The notes under the pieces were generated by a model. It searched no databases. It was not told the origin of the DNA and was given only the letters and a program-made list of their open reading frames with translations. This document shows, piece after piece, positions 29,012 to 37,841 of a stretch of 38,762 nt of DNA; position 1 is the stretch's first letter; each line of letters opens with the position of its first letter. The stretch covers positions 1 to 38,762 of the forward strand of contig JAGNDO010000050.1 of assembly GCA_018003515.1 (NCBI GenBank), in the 5' to 3' direction. The DNA comes from Caldilineaceae bacterium (GTDB lineage Bacteria > Chloroflexota > Anaerolineae > Caldilineales > Caldilineaceae). The position numbers were made by a program, and so were the translations under genes.

Positions 29012-32000
29012 TCAGCGCCAGAGAGCCGGTAAATAAACATCGAACAGCAGGGGATCATCGGTAGTGACGGTAAAAGCGTTGGGCAACAGACCACATTTTT
29101 GATTGGGGTTGCAGACACGTACATCGAAGACTCCGGAGACCATGTCGCCTGGGGTGACGGCGACAAGCTGGGTGTCGCTGATATGTCTGACATCCAAGGT
29201 CTGGTAATCGCCAAGATAGACCTTGGGCGTCTTTATGAAGATACTGCCCTCGATGGTAATAATGATCGGTGACGGCCCGTGGTGGCTGATCGGGTCAATA
29301 CTGGTGACCCGGGGCGTCTCCGCGTCGGGCGTCGGCGAGACGGTACTGGACGGGGTTGGGGTCGGGGTTGCCGTGGGCAGGGGTATGTCTGTGGGTGTAG
29401 TTGTGGGTGTCGCCGTGGGCGTATGAGTCGGTGTTGCCGTGGGTGAATTGGTCGGTGTTGCCGTTGGGGTATCTGTGGGCGTCGCCGTGGGTGTCGTCGT
29501 GGGCGTATTGGTCGGCGTAGCCGTAGGCGTCTGTGTCGGTGTCCAAGTAGGCGTCTGGGTCGGCGTATTTGTGACGGGCAGGGGGGTATTGGTGATGGTG
29601 GGTGTGAGTGTCGGCGTGGGTGTGGTCACAACAATGAAATTGGGCCGGGGCATCGTGCTGGCACCACCCGGCCCAGAGACGCTCAACGTGACTTGGTAGC
29701 TCCCCGCCTGGCCGTAAGTATGTTGCGGGTGTTGGGTGGTGGCGGTGGTGCCATCCCCAAAATTCCACAGCCATTCGTTGAGATCGCCCGTGGAGGTGTC
29801 CTGGAAGGAGACGGTCAAGGGGAAGGAGCCAGAGGTGGGGCTGGCCGTAAACATGGCCCGCACCACTTGATAGATGCGTACCGCATTGGCCTGAGAAACC
29901 TCCCGGAAAAAGCCGTCCGTGGTTGTGTTCTGCAAGGTGACGGTGAAGATGCCGCTTGTGGTATAGCGGTGGGCAGGATTTGCTTCCGTGCTGGTGGTGC
30001 CGTCCCCAAAGCTCCATAGCCGGGACAGAATCGTGCCGACGGAGGTGTCTGTGAAGGTGACCGTGGCTGGCGCAATGGCCGTGCTGGGTGAAAAGGTAAA
30101 GGATGCGGGCAGATAATAATAGAATTTGCGCCCAACCAACGGCCCAGGATTGCCGTCCACATCGATCATCTGAACCCGCCAATAATAGGTGCTGTAGGGC
30201 AACGCCTTGGTTGGGGTAAAGCGAGTCAACTCAGTCGTAACCGTGGTGAGGTTGTTAAAACTGCTGTTGTCGGCATATTCGATCTTGTATCTGGCCGCAC
30301 CGTCGATCGGTTCCCATTCAAAGGTTGGCAGAGGACCAATGACCGCATCCTGGGGCGGCCAGATCAAGGTGGGCAGCGAGTATCCCTTGGTGAAGCGAAT
30401 GGGCGCGCTATAGAGACCGGTCTTGTTGTTGCCATCCACAAGGGCTACCCGCCAATACCAGACACCATCGGCGAGATTCTGTCCTTTGATGGGGGAAAAG
30501 GTGGTGGACTGGGTGGCCTGGTTGATCTTGGGGCTGTTAAAGGCCGAGTTGTTGGCAATCTGGACATTATAGGACGGTGCGGCCAAGCGTGGCGTCACCG
30601 TCGGCGTCAGGACCGCAGACCAGCGCAAGGTCGGTTGACGATTCAGCACGCTGTCGGCCAGGGGAGAGACCTGGGCCGGCCACAAGGAGGTCTTGGTAAA
30701 GGTCATGGGGGCGGTCCAATACCCGATGATCTCTTTGGAGCGGCGCATGACCACCCGCCAATAGTATTGGGTGCCGGGCAGGAGGGAACTGCTGTCCAGG
30801 GGGATAAAACTGGTGGCATCCGTGGCCTGGTCCACCAAAGGGCTGCTGAAATTGCTGTCGTCATCGATCTGGATGGTATAGCCGGCGGCCCCTTCCACCC
30901 GGTCCCAGGTGAAGGTAGGGGTCATAAAGGCATCCACCCCCGTGGAAAGTTGCGGGTTGCCCGCCAGCCGACTGTCCAGCTTAAAACGCATGGGCTGGGA
31001 CCAGGGGCCATAGTCGAAGCCAGTGCCAAAACTTTCATGGCGCGGACGCACCCGCCAATAGTAGGATTCGTTGTTGGCGTAGGCCAATTTGGACTGAAAG
31101 ATCGTGGGAAGCAACGTAAACAGGGAATACGTGCCGGATTCGATGGCTTCCCAACTTTCCACAATATCTGTAAACTGGGCATCTCGGGCCACCTGCACCT
31201 GATACCCGTCCGTGGTGAAGGAAGGCATCCGCCAATGCAAGGGCGGCATGTCGTCGTAGACAATCGGGTTGGAGAAGGGCGTATCGAAGGGGTAGATTGG
31301 GTTGAGCATGTTGGAGACGAAGACCGGGTTGTCCAGAATCGCCCCCTGCTCTGGGATGGTGTCCCGGATGGCGTTGGCTTCCAGGCTGAAGACAGCCATG
31401 GCCAAGCTGCCCACCCAATCTGTATCCGCGGAGCCGAGGGCCGTGTAGGGGAGCAGAATCTGGATGGACTGCAAGGTCGGACTATACTCGATGCGTCCAC
31501 CTATGCTGTCCAAGTCTTGTTTGACCGCCCAACTGCCCGCATTCCATCGATAGAAGTCGGCAGAGATGCCGCTGGGACTTTGGGATACATAGAGGACATA
31601 TTCTGGTCGATAGAGGGGGGCCGTGTTAATTGCACTATTCCCTCTGGGATCAAAGAACGCGCCGCTATCCGTAATGTGATCCGTATCAAAATAGAGGGCG
31701 TAGTATTGGGTAGCACTGGGTGACGGCGTGCCGGTGGTAAAGGCAATCACCCAATGCTGATTAACGTCAAGAGAGCGATCAACGATAGTATGAAGATTCT
31801 TTAGTTCAAAGATGCCCAACCCCTCATCCAGGCTGGTCGCTACAAGTGAGCGTCCAGATGTGTCCGCCGCCAAGTTGCTCGGCGCAGGAAAGTCAGTAGG
31901 GTTTCCAATTGCCAAGTCTACAGAGAGGTTAAAGTGACGGGGGCTGTTCCACTCTCCTAGCGGATTATCGTTCACATCCTGGGCCCGCACCCGCCACCAA

Positions 32001-33907
32001 TAGGTGCCAAAGGACATTGTATCGGATCGCGCCTGCCAGGGTACATAATTGACAAACTGGGGCTGGATCTCCTCAACCAGAAGGGTGAAGGCCGCGTCCC
32101 TGGCAAGCTGAAGTTGATAGTGATGTGCGCCGGAAACGGGCAGCCAGCCCAGGATCGGCGGTGCCCCCACTGCCTCAAAGCCATCTTCTGGATAGATGGG
32201 ATCCGGGTTGGTCGAGAACGGCAGGGTGGAGGCGGCGCTGCTGTAGCGGGTGGTCCAAGTGACTGGATTATCTTTGTCTGGATCCGAATACAGAGAATAC
32301 GCTCGCCAATAGTAAATAGTGCCGTCTTGGAGATCGGTAAACGGATTGGCCAAGGTGGGCGCGGCGGCGATCCCTGCGGTGACGATGGCGAAGTTGGGAG
32401 AGGAAAAGCCTGGATCATCGTCTACTTCAAGCTGATAGAAGTCGACAGGTATTGTACCGCTGGGATATGTTAGGATGTGAGCCGTGTCCCAAACGAAAAG
32501 AGGCCAGGGAAAAGAGCGGTCCCCGTGAACGGGCAGATTGGCCGTGTCGGGAGTGTAGTAGGGCAGAGGGTAGATGAGATTAGGCATTGTGGGAAGATCG
32601 GTGGGGGCAGAGACCTGGAACGACCACACCTCGCTCCACGGCGTCACGTTGCCCTGGGCGTCTATGGCCCGCACCTGCCAATAGTAGGCGGTGCTAAAGG
32701 CGATCGAGGGCCACTGGGCCTGGGTATAGTTGGTGACGTTGAAAAGGGTTGTATCAACGATCTTGGGATTGGCAAAGGCATTATTGTTGGCAATTTGGAT
32801 CTGATACCTCTCGGCCCCAGGCACGGGGGCCCAAGAGAAGAAGGGATAGGCCAGATCGACGCTATTATTGGCCGGAGAAAGCAGTTGAGGCTTGAAATTC
32901 CACTTGGCCCGGAAGCGACGAATCTCGCTCCACGGAGAGGCGATTCCCCGATCATCCACGGCCTGAACACGCCAGAAATAATCCTGATCGTTGCTATACG
33001 CCTTCACCGGGGTGTAGTCGGTGTTGCGGGTGATGGTCTCCACATAGACGACAAAGTTTTCCTGGGTGCTGACTTGCAGGCGGTACTCTTTGGCGGCTTC
33101 CACGGCTGTCCAGGCGAAGCGGGGCACAAAGGGCAACTCGGCGGCATGGGCCGGGGTCAGCAATTGGGGAGGGCTGTTCCAGTTGAAGGTAAAACTGCGC
33201 ACTTCACTGGGGGTACCAGGGTGGTTCTTGAAGTCTAGTGGGGTCACACGCCAATAGTAGACGTTGTTGTCCAGCCGCTGGGGTGGGGTGTGGCTGGGGA
33301 GAGCAGAGATAGCGGTATAGACCACGCTGGACATGCCAACATCCGTGGCGATCTGAAACTGATAGGTAGCCGCGCCGGCCCGTGGGGTCCAGGAAAAATC
33401 GTCCAGACCAAAAGCGGCTCGCACAGCGTTCTGGGCTGGGGAGAGAAGGGTGGGGAAGAGGGTGTGATTGTCACTCCAATCCACCTGAAAGCTAAAAGGG
33501 TCCGAGTAGATGCCCCAATTATTGGCCACACTGGCCCGCACCCGCCAGTAGAATATGCCATCGCCCAAGGCAATGATGGGCGTATAGGTTGTATTGACGG
33601 ACTCCGTACTCACCACCGTGGTGGCAAAGCCGCTGGAGCCGCTGATCTGCACCTGATATTTGGTGGCCTCCGGGACTGGTTGCCAAACCAGGCTGGGGAT
33701 GCCCAGAGGCGGATGGCTGTTGCCCGTGGTGATGGCCCCCTCCATCGGTAACAGCAGAACGGGTATGTCGGCGGTCGCCCCGGTCATCATCACGCTAGGT
33801 GCAGAAGCCATCTGTTCGGCCAGCAGCAACGAAGGGGACAACAAACCCAGACTTAGCAAAAGCGCCATGACAACGAAAGGCATCCGGCCAGAGAGCGTGG
33901 GGCGCAT
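29012..33907 (-). CDS. Giant secreted Fn3-like repeat protein with PKD domains, TP-rich stalk and IPT-like domain
   Basis: The protein has 1631 residues, with GGAG 9 nt before ATG 33905-33907. After a signal peptide ([21 protein letters not shown]) it matches the shorter paralogue through the Fn3-like repeats and CBM9/DOMON-like module to about residue 1260. It then adds two PKD domains (about 1265-1345 and 1345-1422, with [12 protein letters not shown] and [13 protein letters not shown]), a Thr-Pro stalk of about 110 residues, and an IPT/TIG-like domain (about 1535-1616, [16 protein letters not shown]). The C-terminus is [10 protein letters not shown]. The stalk would push the N-terminal repeats away from the surface. 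It lies downstream of Tad pilus genes on the same strand, which suggests a role in adhesion, but secretion by Tad is not implied by the sequence. Confidence 0.87.
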   Translation of the reverse strand: MRPTLSGRMPFVVMALLLSLGLLSPSLLLAEQMASAPSVMMTGATADIPVLLLPMEGAITTGNSHPPLGIPSLVWQPVPEATKYQVQISGSSGFATTVVSTESVNTTYTPIIALGDGIFYWRVRASVANNWGIYSDPFSFQVDWSDNHTLFPTLLSPAQNAVRAAFGLDDFSWTPRAGAATYQFQIATDVGMSSVVYTAISALPSHTPPQRLDNNVYYWRVTPLDFKNHPGTPSEVRSFTFNWNSPPQLLTPAHAAELPFVPRFAWTAVEAAKEYRLQVSTQENFVVYVETITRNTDYTPVKAYSNDQDYFWRVQAVDDRGIASPWSEIRRFRAKWNFKPQLLSPANNSVDLAYPFFSWAPVPGAERYQIQIANNNAFANPKIVDTTLFNVTNYTQAQWPSIAFSTAYYWQVRAIDAQGNVTPWSEVWSFQVSAPTDLPTMPNLIYPLPYYTPDTANLPVHGDRSFPWPLFVWDTAHILTYPSGTIPVDFYQLEVDDDPGFSSPNFAIVTAGIAAAPTLANPFTDLQDGTIYYWRAYSLYSDPDKDNPVTWTTRYSSAASTLPFSTNPDPIYPEDGFEAVGAPPILGWLPVSGAHHYQLQLARDAAFTLLVEEIQPQFVNYVPWQARSDTMSFGTYWWRVRAQDVNDNPLGEWNSPRHFNLSVDLAIGNPTDFPAPSNLAADTSGRSLVATSLDEGLGIFELKNLHTIVDRSLDVNQHWVIAFTTGTPSPSATQYYALYFDTDHITDSGAFFDPRGNSAINTAPLYRPEYVLYVSQSPSGISADFYRWNAGSWAVKQDLDSIGGRIEYSPTLQSIQILLPYTALGSADTDWVGSLAMAVFSLEANAIRDTIPEQGAILDNPVFVSNMLNPIYPFDTPFSNPIVYDDMPPLHWRMPSFTTDGYQVQVARDAQFTDIVESWEAIESGTYSLFTLLPTIFQSKLAYANNESYYWRVRPRHESFGTGFDYGPWSQPMRFKLDSRLAGNPQLSTGVDAFMTPTFTWDRVEGAAGYTIQIDDDSNFSSPLVDQATDATSFIPLDSSSLLPGTQYYWRVVMRRSKEIIGYWTAPMTFTKTSLWPAQVSPLADSVLNRQPTLRWSAVLTPTVTPRLAAPSYNVQIANNSAFNSPKINQATQSTTFSPIKGQNLADGVWYWRVALVDGNNKTGLYSAPIRFTKGYSLPTLIWPPQDAVIGPLPTFEWEPIDGAARYKIEYADNSSFNNLTTVTTELTRFTPTKALPYSTYYWRVQMIDVDGNPGPLVGRKFYYYLPASFTFSPSTAIAPATVTFTDTSVGTILSRLWSFGDGTTSTEANPAHRYTTSGIFTVTLQNTTTDGFFREVSQANAVRIYQVVRAMFTASPTSGSFPLTVSFQDTSTGDLNEWLWNFGDGTTATTQHPQHTYGQAGSYQVTLSVSGPGGASTMPRPNFIVVTTPTPTLTPTITNTPLPVTNTPTQTPTWTPTQTPTATPTNTPTTTPTATPTDTPTATPTNSPTATPTHTPTATPTTTPTDIPLPTATPTPTPSSTVSPTPDAETPRVTSIDPISHHGPSPIIITIEGSIFIKTPKVYLGDYQTLDVRHISDTQLVAVTPGDMVSGVFDVRVCNPNQKCGLLPNAFTVTTDDPLLFDVYLPALWR
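29319..29632. repeat. Coding minisatellite for the Thr-Pro stalk
   Basis: The plus strand shows imperfect repeats of about 18 bp such as GTCGCCGTGGGTGTCGTC that encode [11 protein letters not shown] on the minus strand. The array lies inside the giant gene and is likely to vary in unit number between strains through slippage, changing stalk length. It produces false valine-glycine frames on the plus strand. Confidence 0.8.
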
Positions 33908-33968
33908 GGGGTTGTACTCCTGTGGGACTATGCTAAATGTTCAGGCTCAACCGGATTTCATGGGGCTA

Positions 33969-34034
33969 ACGTCCCCGGCACTCGCCAAAACGGGTTTCAT
34001 GGTCGGAACGACTGGTGGCGAGTGCCGGGGACGT
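33969..34034. repeat. Perfect 19-bp inverted repeat ACGTCCCCGGCACTCGCCA
   Basis: Arms 33969-33987 and 34016-34034 are exact inverted copies with a 28-nt loop. It lies 62 bp upstream of the ATG of the longer giant gene (33907), between it and tadA. It may attenuate transcription between the two genes. No T-run follows either arm. Confidence 0.8.
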
Positions 34035-34130
34035 GGCTTGACCCCCTGAGATCCCAAAGAACCAATGTTCAAAATTCGTCGGGGATCAAGGGATATTGGG
34101 CCACAAACGCCCCTCGCAACTCGCTCCCCC

Positions 34131-35552
34131 CTAAAACAGCCCGGACAATGACGGCGTGAAGAGATTCTTGGGCAGGGTGATCTGGTCGCTCTTGAAGCGT
34201 TCCATCACCTTGGGGCGGATGCCCGTGGGGATCAGGGTACCCACCACCTTTTCGTTGACAAAATCCTCTTCCACAAATTGGAAGATGTCCTGCATCAGGA
34301 TCGTCTCGCCTTCCATGCCCAACACTTCGGAGACCTTTACAATCTTGCGCGAGCCGTCCCGCAGCCGCTCCACATGCACAATCAGATCCACCGCGGCGGC
34401 GATCTGCTGGCGAATGGCCCGCAGGGGCAGGTCCATGCCCGCCATCAGCACCATTGTCTCCATACGGGCCAAGGTGTCACGGGGGCTGTTGCTATGGGCC
34501 GTGGACATGGAGCCATCATGCCCCGTGTTCATGGCCTGGAGCATGTCCAACGCCTCGCCGCCGCGACATTCACCCACCACCAGCCGCTCCGGGCGCATGC
34601 GCAGGCTATTTCTCACCAGATCCCGGATGCTGATCTCCCCCTTGCCCTCGATGTTGGCCGGACGGGTCTCCAGGCGCACTACGTGCTCCTGGCGCAATTG
34701 CAGCTCGGCGCTGTCTTCGATGGTGACAATGCGCTCGTCGCTGGGAATGAAGCTGCTGAGGACGTTGAGCATGGTGGTCTTGCCAGACCCCGTGCCGCCG
34801 CTGACGATCACGTTGAGTCGGGAGACGACGCTTGCTTCGATAAACTGGGAGACTTCACGGGTGAAGCTGCCAAATTTGATCAGATCTTCTACGGTCAGGG
34901 GGATCTTGCTAAATTTACGGATGGTGATACTGGGGCCGTCAATGGCCAGGGGAGGGATGATGGCGTTGACACGGCTGCCGTCAGGGAGACGGGCGTCCAC
35001 CATAGGGCTGCTTTCGTCGATACGCCGACCCAAGGGGGCAATGATGCGCTCGATGATGCTGAGGACATGATCGTTGTCCCGAAACTTGACGTTGGTCATG
35101 CGTAGCTTGCCCTTCTGCTCCACATAGACCTGGAACGGCCCATTGACCATGACTTCGGAGACCGAGTCTTCGTCCAGCAAGGCTTGGATGGGGCCAAAGC
35201 CCAAGATGTCCGCCATAATGGCATCCAGGAATTTCTGCTTGTCCACCCGGCTCAAGACCACGCCAGTTTCGGTCAGGGCAATGTTGAAGAGGGGCTCGAT
35301 AATCTGCTTGCCCATCTCTATGGCCCGGGTGCCGTTAGCTGGGTTGTGTTCCCGCAATAACTCTTGCTGCACCTTGTCCTTGATCACAAAGTAAGCCGGG
35401 GGCGGGTCTTGTAGCACATCCACATTAAAGTCGGCTGGTATTTGGTGATGGACCATTTTTGCAGCAGGCATGGTGGCCGGCACGGGCATCTCGGCCACAA
35501 GCTCTGGTTCGTTCTGCTTGCCGTTGTTGCGGCTACGGTTAAAAAAACTCAT
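34131..35552 (-). CDS. tadA: Tad pilus secretion ATPase TadA/CpaF
   Basis: The protein has 473 residues, with AAGGAGG 5-6 nt before ATG 35550-35552. The Tad/CpaF-type type II/IV secretion ATPase core has Walker A GGTGSGKT (252-259), a Walker B-like RLVVGECRGGEAL (323-335), the His box NTGHDGSMSTAHSN (342-355) and the Asp box IVTIEDSAELQLRQ (275-288). The N-terminal part FGPIQALLDEDSVSEVMVNGPFQVYVE is typical of the CpaF family. The hexamer powers assembly of Flp-type pili at the inner membrane face. The gene is preceded by a TPR/PD40 membrane protein and a tadC-like gene on the same strand, and followed after 223 bp by the giant repeat proteins. Confidence 0.95.
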   Translation of the reverse strand: MSFFNRSRNNGKQNEPELVAEMPVPATMPAAKMVHHQIPADFNVDVLQDPPPAYFVIKDKVQQELLREHNPANGTRAIEMGKQIIEPLFNIALTETGVVLSRVDKQKFLDAIMADILGFGPIQALLDEDSVSEVMVNGPFQVYVEQKGKLRMTNVKFRDNDHVLSIIERIIAPLGRRIDESSPMVDARLPDGSRVNAIIPPLAIDGPSITIRKFSKIPLTVEDLIKFGSFTREVSQFIEASVVSRLNVIVSGGTGSGKTTMLNVLSSFIPSDERIVTIEDSAELQLRQEHVVRLETRPANIEGKGEISIRDLVRNSLRMRPERLVVGECRGGEALDMLQAMNTGHDGSMSTAHSNSPRDTLARMETMVLMAGMDLPLRAIRQQIAAAVDLIVHVERLRDGSRKIVKVSEVLGMEGETILMQDIFQFVEEDFVNEKVVGTLIPTGIRPKVMERFKSDQITLPKNLFTPSLSGLF

Positions 35553-35659
35553 GCCTGCCTCCTTGGATACGACTGATTCAAACTGACCGCTGAGAAAGCA
35601 GAGGTTTCATGGAAAAGGTCCCATTCTGCTTACCATCTTTGCAGTGAAAGATATTGTCT

Positions 35660-37624
35660 TTACTGGGTCGGCGCCTTCTTAATCATCTCTTTGTGGGTGG
35701 GAATTGCCCGGTAGGGGACCACGAAAAGCGGGTCCCAATCGTTGTACTCGCCATCGCTGATGCTGCGCTGATTATTGCCATCAAGACTCATGGCCCAAAT
35801 TTGCGACTTGCCAATCTCGCGATTGCTCCAGAAGAAGATGGTGTTGCCATCGGCGCTAAAGGTGGGATGCTTGTCCCACTGCCAATCATTGAACGTCAGG
35901 CGGTGGCCCACATGATAGCCATCTCCCACAATTTCGTTGAGATCCATGATAAAGATCTCGTCCCCGGTGTTGCCCGTTCCCCCCGGTGCGCCGCCGCGTT
36001 GAGAGGTGAAGACCACGTAACGATCGTTGGGCGAGAGCTGGATTTGATAGTTGGTGGCGCTGTTGTTGAGCAACTCCACCCGTACATTGTTCCAATGTTG
36101 GGGGATGTCATAGCGCCACATATAGATGGCAATCGAAACTTCCGTGCCGTCGCTTTCCACCCAGATGCGGCGAGTATTGTCCTTGAACCAAGTGGCTTGT
36201 AATTCCAGGTGCTTGTATAGTCCGCTGGGATCGCTCGCTGGCTGCACCCCGCTACCATCTGGGCGCATAACCCATAGTCCTGAAGATGACCCTGGCCGGT
36301 CGCTATAGAAGGCGATCCAGCCCACAAATTGTTCCAGAGGCGAGGGGACCGGAGTGGGCGTCAACTGGGCATAGAGTAAGGCCAAGGGGTCTGGGGTGGC
36401 TGTTGGAATTGGCGTGGCAGTCGGCGTGACGGTTGGGGTCAGGGCCAAGCCCATTGCTTCGGCCCGCTGACGGGCTTCCCCTGCCCGGGGCACGGGCAGG
36501 CTGGCCGCGGCCAGATAGGCATTGTAGGCTGCCCATAGATCCCCGGCCTGTTCATACTGGTTGCCCAGGGCCATGCGGGTATCGAAAAGGATTTGGGGTA
36601 GATCAGATCCAAGCAGATTGGCATCAGCAGCATAGATGTTGGTGAAGATCTGCTCGGCCTGGGCCACGCGGCCCTGTCCAATCAACCCTTTGGCTTGGAT
36701 ATAGGCTGTTAGCATATCCATTCTGGCCTGGGCCACCGGGTTGCCAGGCTGCAAGCTCAGGGCCTGGCGATAGCGGCTGATGCTCTGTTCGATCTGGGCG
36801 TTGCTCTGGCCAGCGCTGAGGGCGTCCCGGTTGGCGGCTTGCAGCAAACTCTCGTTGAATTGGGCCTCTACCACCACCTGCTGATAGGCAACGTTCTGAT
36901 CCCGCAGACCGGTAAACAGGCTAATGGCTTCGTCCCAACGTTCCTGCTGATAGGCCTCCTGGGCCTGGGCAAAGAGATCCTTTGCACTGCTCAGGGCAAC
37001 CAGTTGGTCGATACGTTTGGGCACATCCTTATAGTCTGGCTCCTGGGTTTGGATGGACAGGAAGGCGTCCATGGCCGTGGCATTTTCGCCCTTTGCGGCC
37101 AGGTCGATGGCTGCGGTGTAGTCGGTTTGGATGGCTTGCAGATGCTGGGTCTCTGCCAACCCGGTCTGGGCCTCAACCGAGTCGGTATTCAGGGCCAAGG
37201 CTGCGGTGAAGCGCGTTTCGGCCTCGGTATAGTCTGTGGCGGCCAGGGCCATCTTCCCTTGTTCCAACTGGCTGTTGAACGCCTGGGTCAGGGCCTGTTG
37301 GACGCGCAGAGGGGTCAGCCAGAAGCGATAGATGCCAACCCCGCCCAAAGTTACCAAGAGTAGCATAAAGAGGACCAGTAGTTGGGTACGCCGCCGCCGG
37401 TTGAGAAAGGTGGCAAGCCCCCCCCGTCCCCGAATGCGTTGGCCGCCCACCGAAGCCCTCATGCGGGCGCTGGATAGGATTGGTGACAGTTGTTCGCTGT
37501 CACCAGGATACTCCTGGAGCAGACCTTGGATGGCATCGGCCGCCTTGCTCCAGGCCCCCGTGTCCATATCCTGCATGGCCCGTTCATATCGTGGGTCTTC
37601 TTTGGATGCGTTTCCTGCACTCAT
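35660..37624 (-). CDS. TPR and PD40 (TolB-like) membrane protein of the Tad cluster
   Basis: The protein has 654 residues from ATG 37622-37624; GGGGAG lies about 11 nt upstream. An in-frame ATG at 37660 would start about 10 nt from the predicted transcript end. A basic stretch RRRRTQ precedes one membrane helix (about 81-100, LLVLFMLLLVTLGGVGIYRFW). Then come several TPR-like units (LEQGKMALAATDYTEAETRF, LFAQAQEAYQQERWDEAISLF, SRYRQALSLQPGNPVAQ), a Thr-Pro linker (TPTVTPTATPIPTATPDP, about 425-444) and a PD40/WD40-like beta-propeller (WIAFYSDRPGSSSGLWVMRPDGS, DRYVVFTSQRGG, HPTFSADGNTIFFWSNREIG). The propeller is outside the membrane. It lies between tadC-like and tadA, so it may serve pilus function, but no Tad component of this type is established. 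Confidence 0.8.
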   Translation of the reverse strand: MSAGNASKEDPRYERAMQDMDTGAWSKAADAIQGLLQEYPGDSEQLSPILSSARMRASVGGQRIRGRGGLATFLNRRRRTQLLVLFMLLLVTLGGVGIYRFWLTPLRVQQALTQAFNSQLEQGKMALAATDYTEAETRFTAALALNTDSVEAQTGLAETQHLQAIQTDYTAAIDLAAKGENATAMDAFLSIQTQEPDYKDVPKRIDQLVALSSAKDLFAQAQEAYQQERWDEAISLFTGLRDQNVAYQQVVVEAQFNESLLQAANRDALSAGQSNAQIEQSISRYRQALSLQPGNPVAQARMDMLTAYIQAKGLIGQGRVAQAEQIFTNIYAADANLLGSDLPQILFDTRMALGNQYEQAGDLWAAYNAYLAAASLPVPRAGEARQRAEAMGLALTPTVTPTATPIPTATPDPLALLYAQLTPTPVPSPLEQFVGWIAFYSDRPGSSSGLWVMRPDGSGVQPASDPSGLYKHLELQATWFKDNTRRIWVESDGTEVSIAIYMWRYDIPQHWNNVRVELLNNSATNYQIQLSPNDRYVVFTSQRGGAPGGTGNTGDEIFIMDLNEIVGDGYHVGHRLTFNDWQWDKHPTFSADGNTIFFWSNREIGKSQIWAMSLDGNNQRSISDGEYNDWDPLFVVPYRAIPTHKEMIKKAPTQ

Positions 37625-37676
37625 GCGGTTTGAATCTCCCCAGAAAGTATGAATGCCCATCGGATTCGACCTCTCT

Positions 37677-37705
37677 TTTATAACTCGGTTAACTGCTATG
37701 GTCAA
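37677..37705 (-). promoter_or_regulatory. Candidate promoter for the TPR/PD40 gene
   Basis: On the minus strand, TTGACC (plus 37700-37705) is followed after exactly 17 bp by TATAAA (plus 37677-37682), each one base from consensus. The start near 37670 leaves about 46 nt before ATG 37624. The promoter separates this gene from the upstream tadC-like gene. Confidence 0.65.
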
Positions 37706-37725
37706 TGGCCTATTGGGGTCATATC

Positions 37726-37758
37726 ACCTTCCAGGAAGCTGGCAGCTTCCTGGAAGGT
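37726..37758. terminator. Hairpin ACCTTCCAGGAAGCT between tadC-like and TPR/PD40 genes
   Basis: Arms 37726-37740 and 37744-37758 are perfect 15-bp inverted copies with loop GGC. It lies about 85 bp after the tadC-like stop on the minus strand and just upstream of the next gene's promoter. A T-run is missing, so it may be a repeat acting as a weak terminator. Confidence 0.6.
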
Positions 37759-37841
37759 TGCGACTCCCTACAAAAAGGGGGAGCGGATCTGCGCCTGGAC
37801 GCCCGCCCCCCGCCGATATTGCTCGGATTGCCTTGTTCCAT

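Noticed and set aside
29223-29699. Plus-strand Val-Gly-rich proteins ([14 protein letters not shown]...)
   Set aside because: They are shadows of the minus-strand Thr-Pro stalk of the giant protein.
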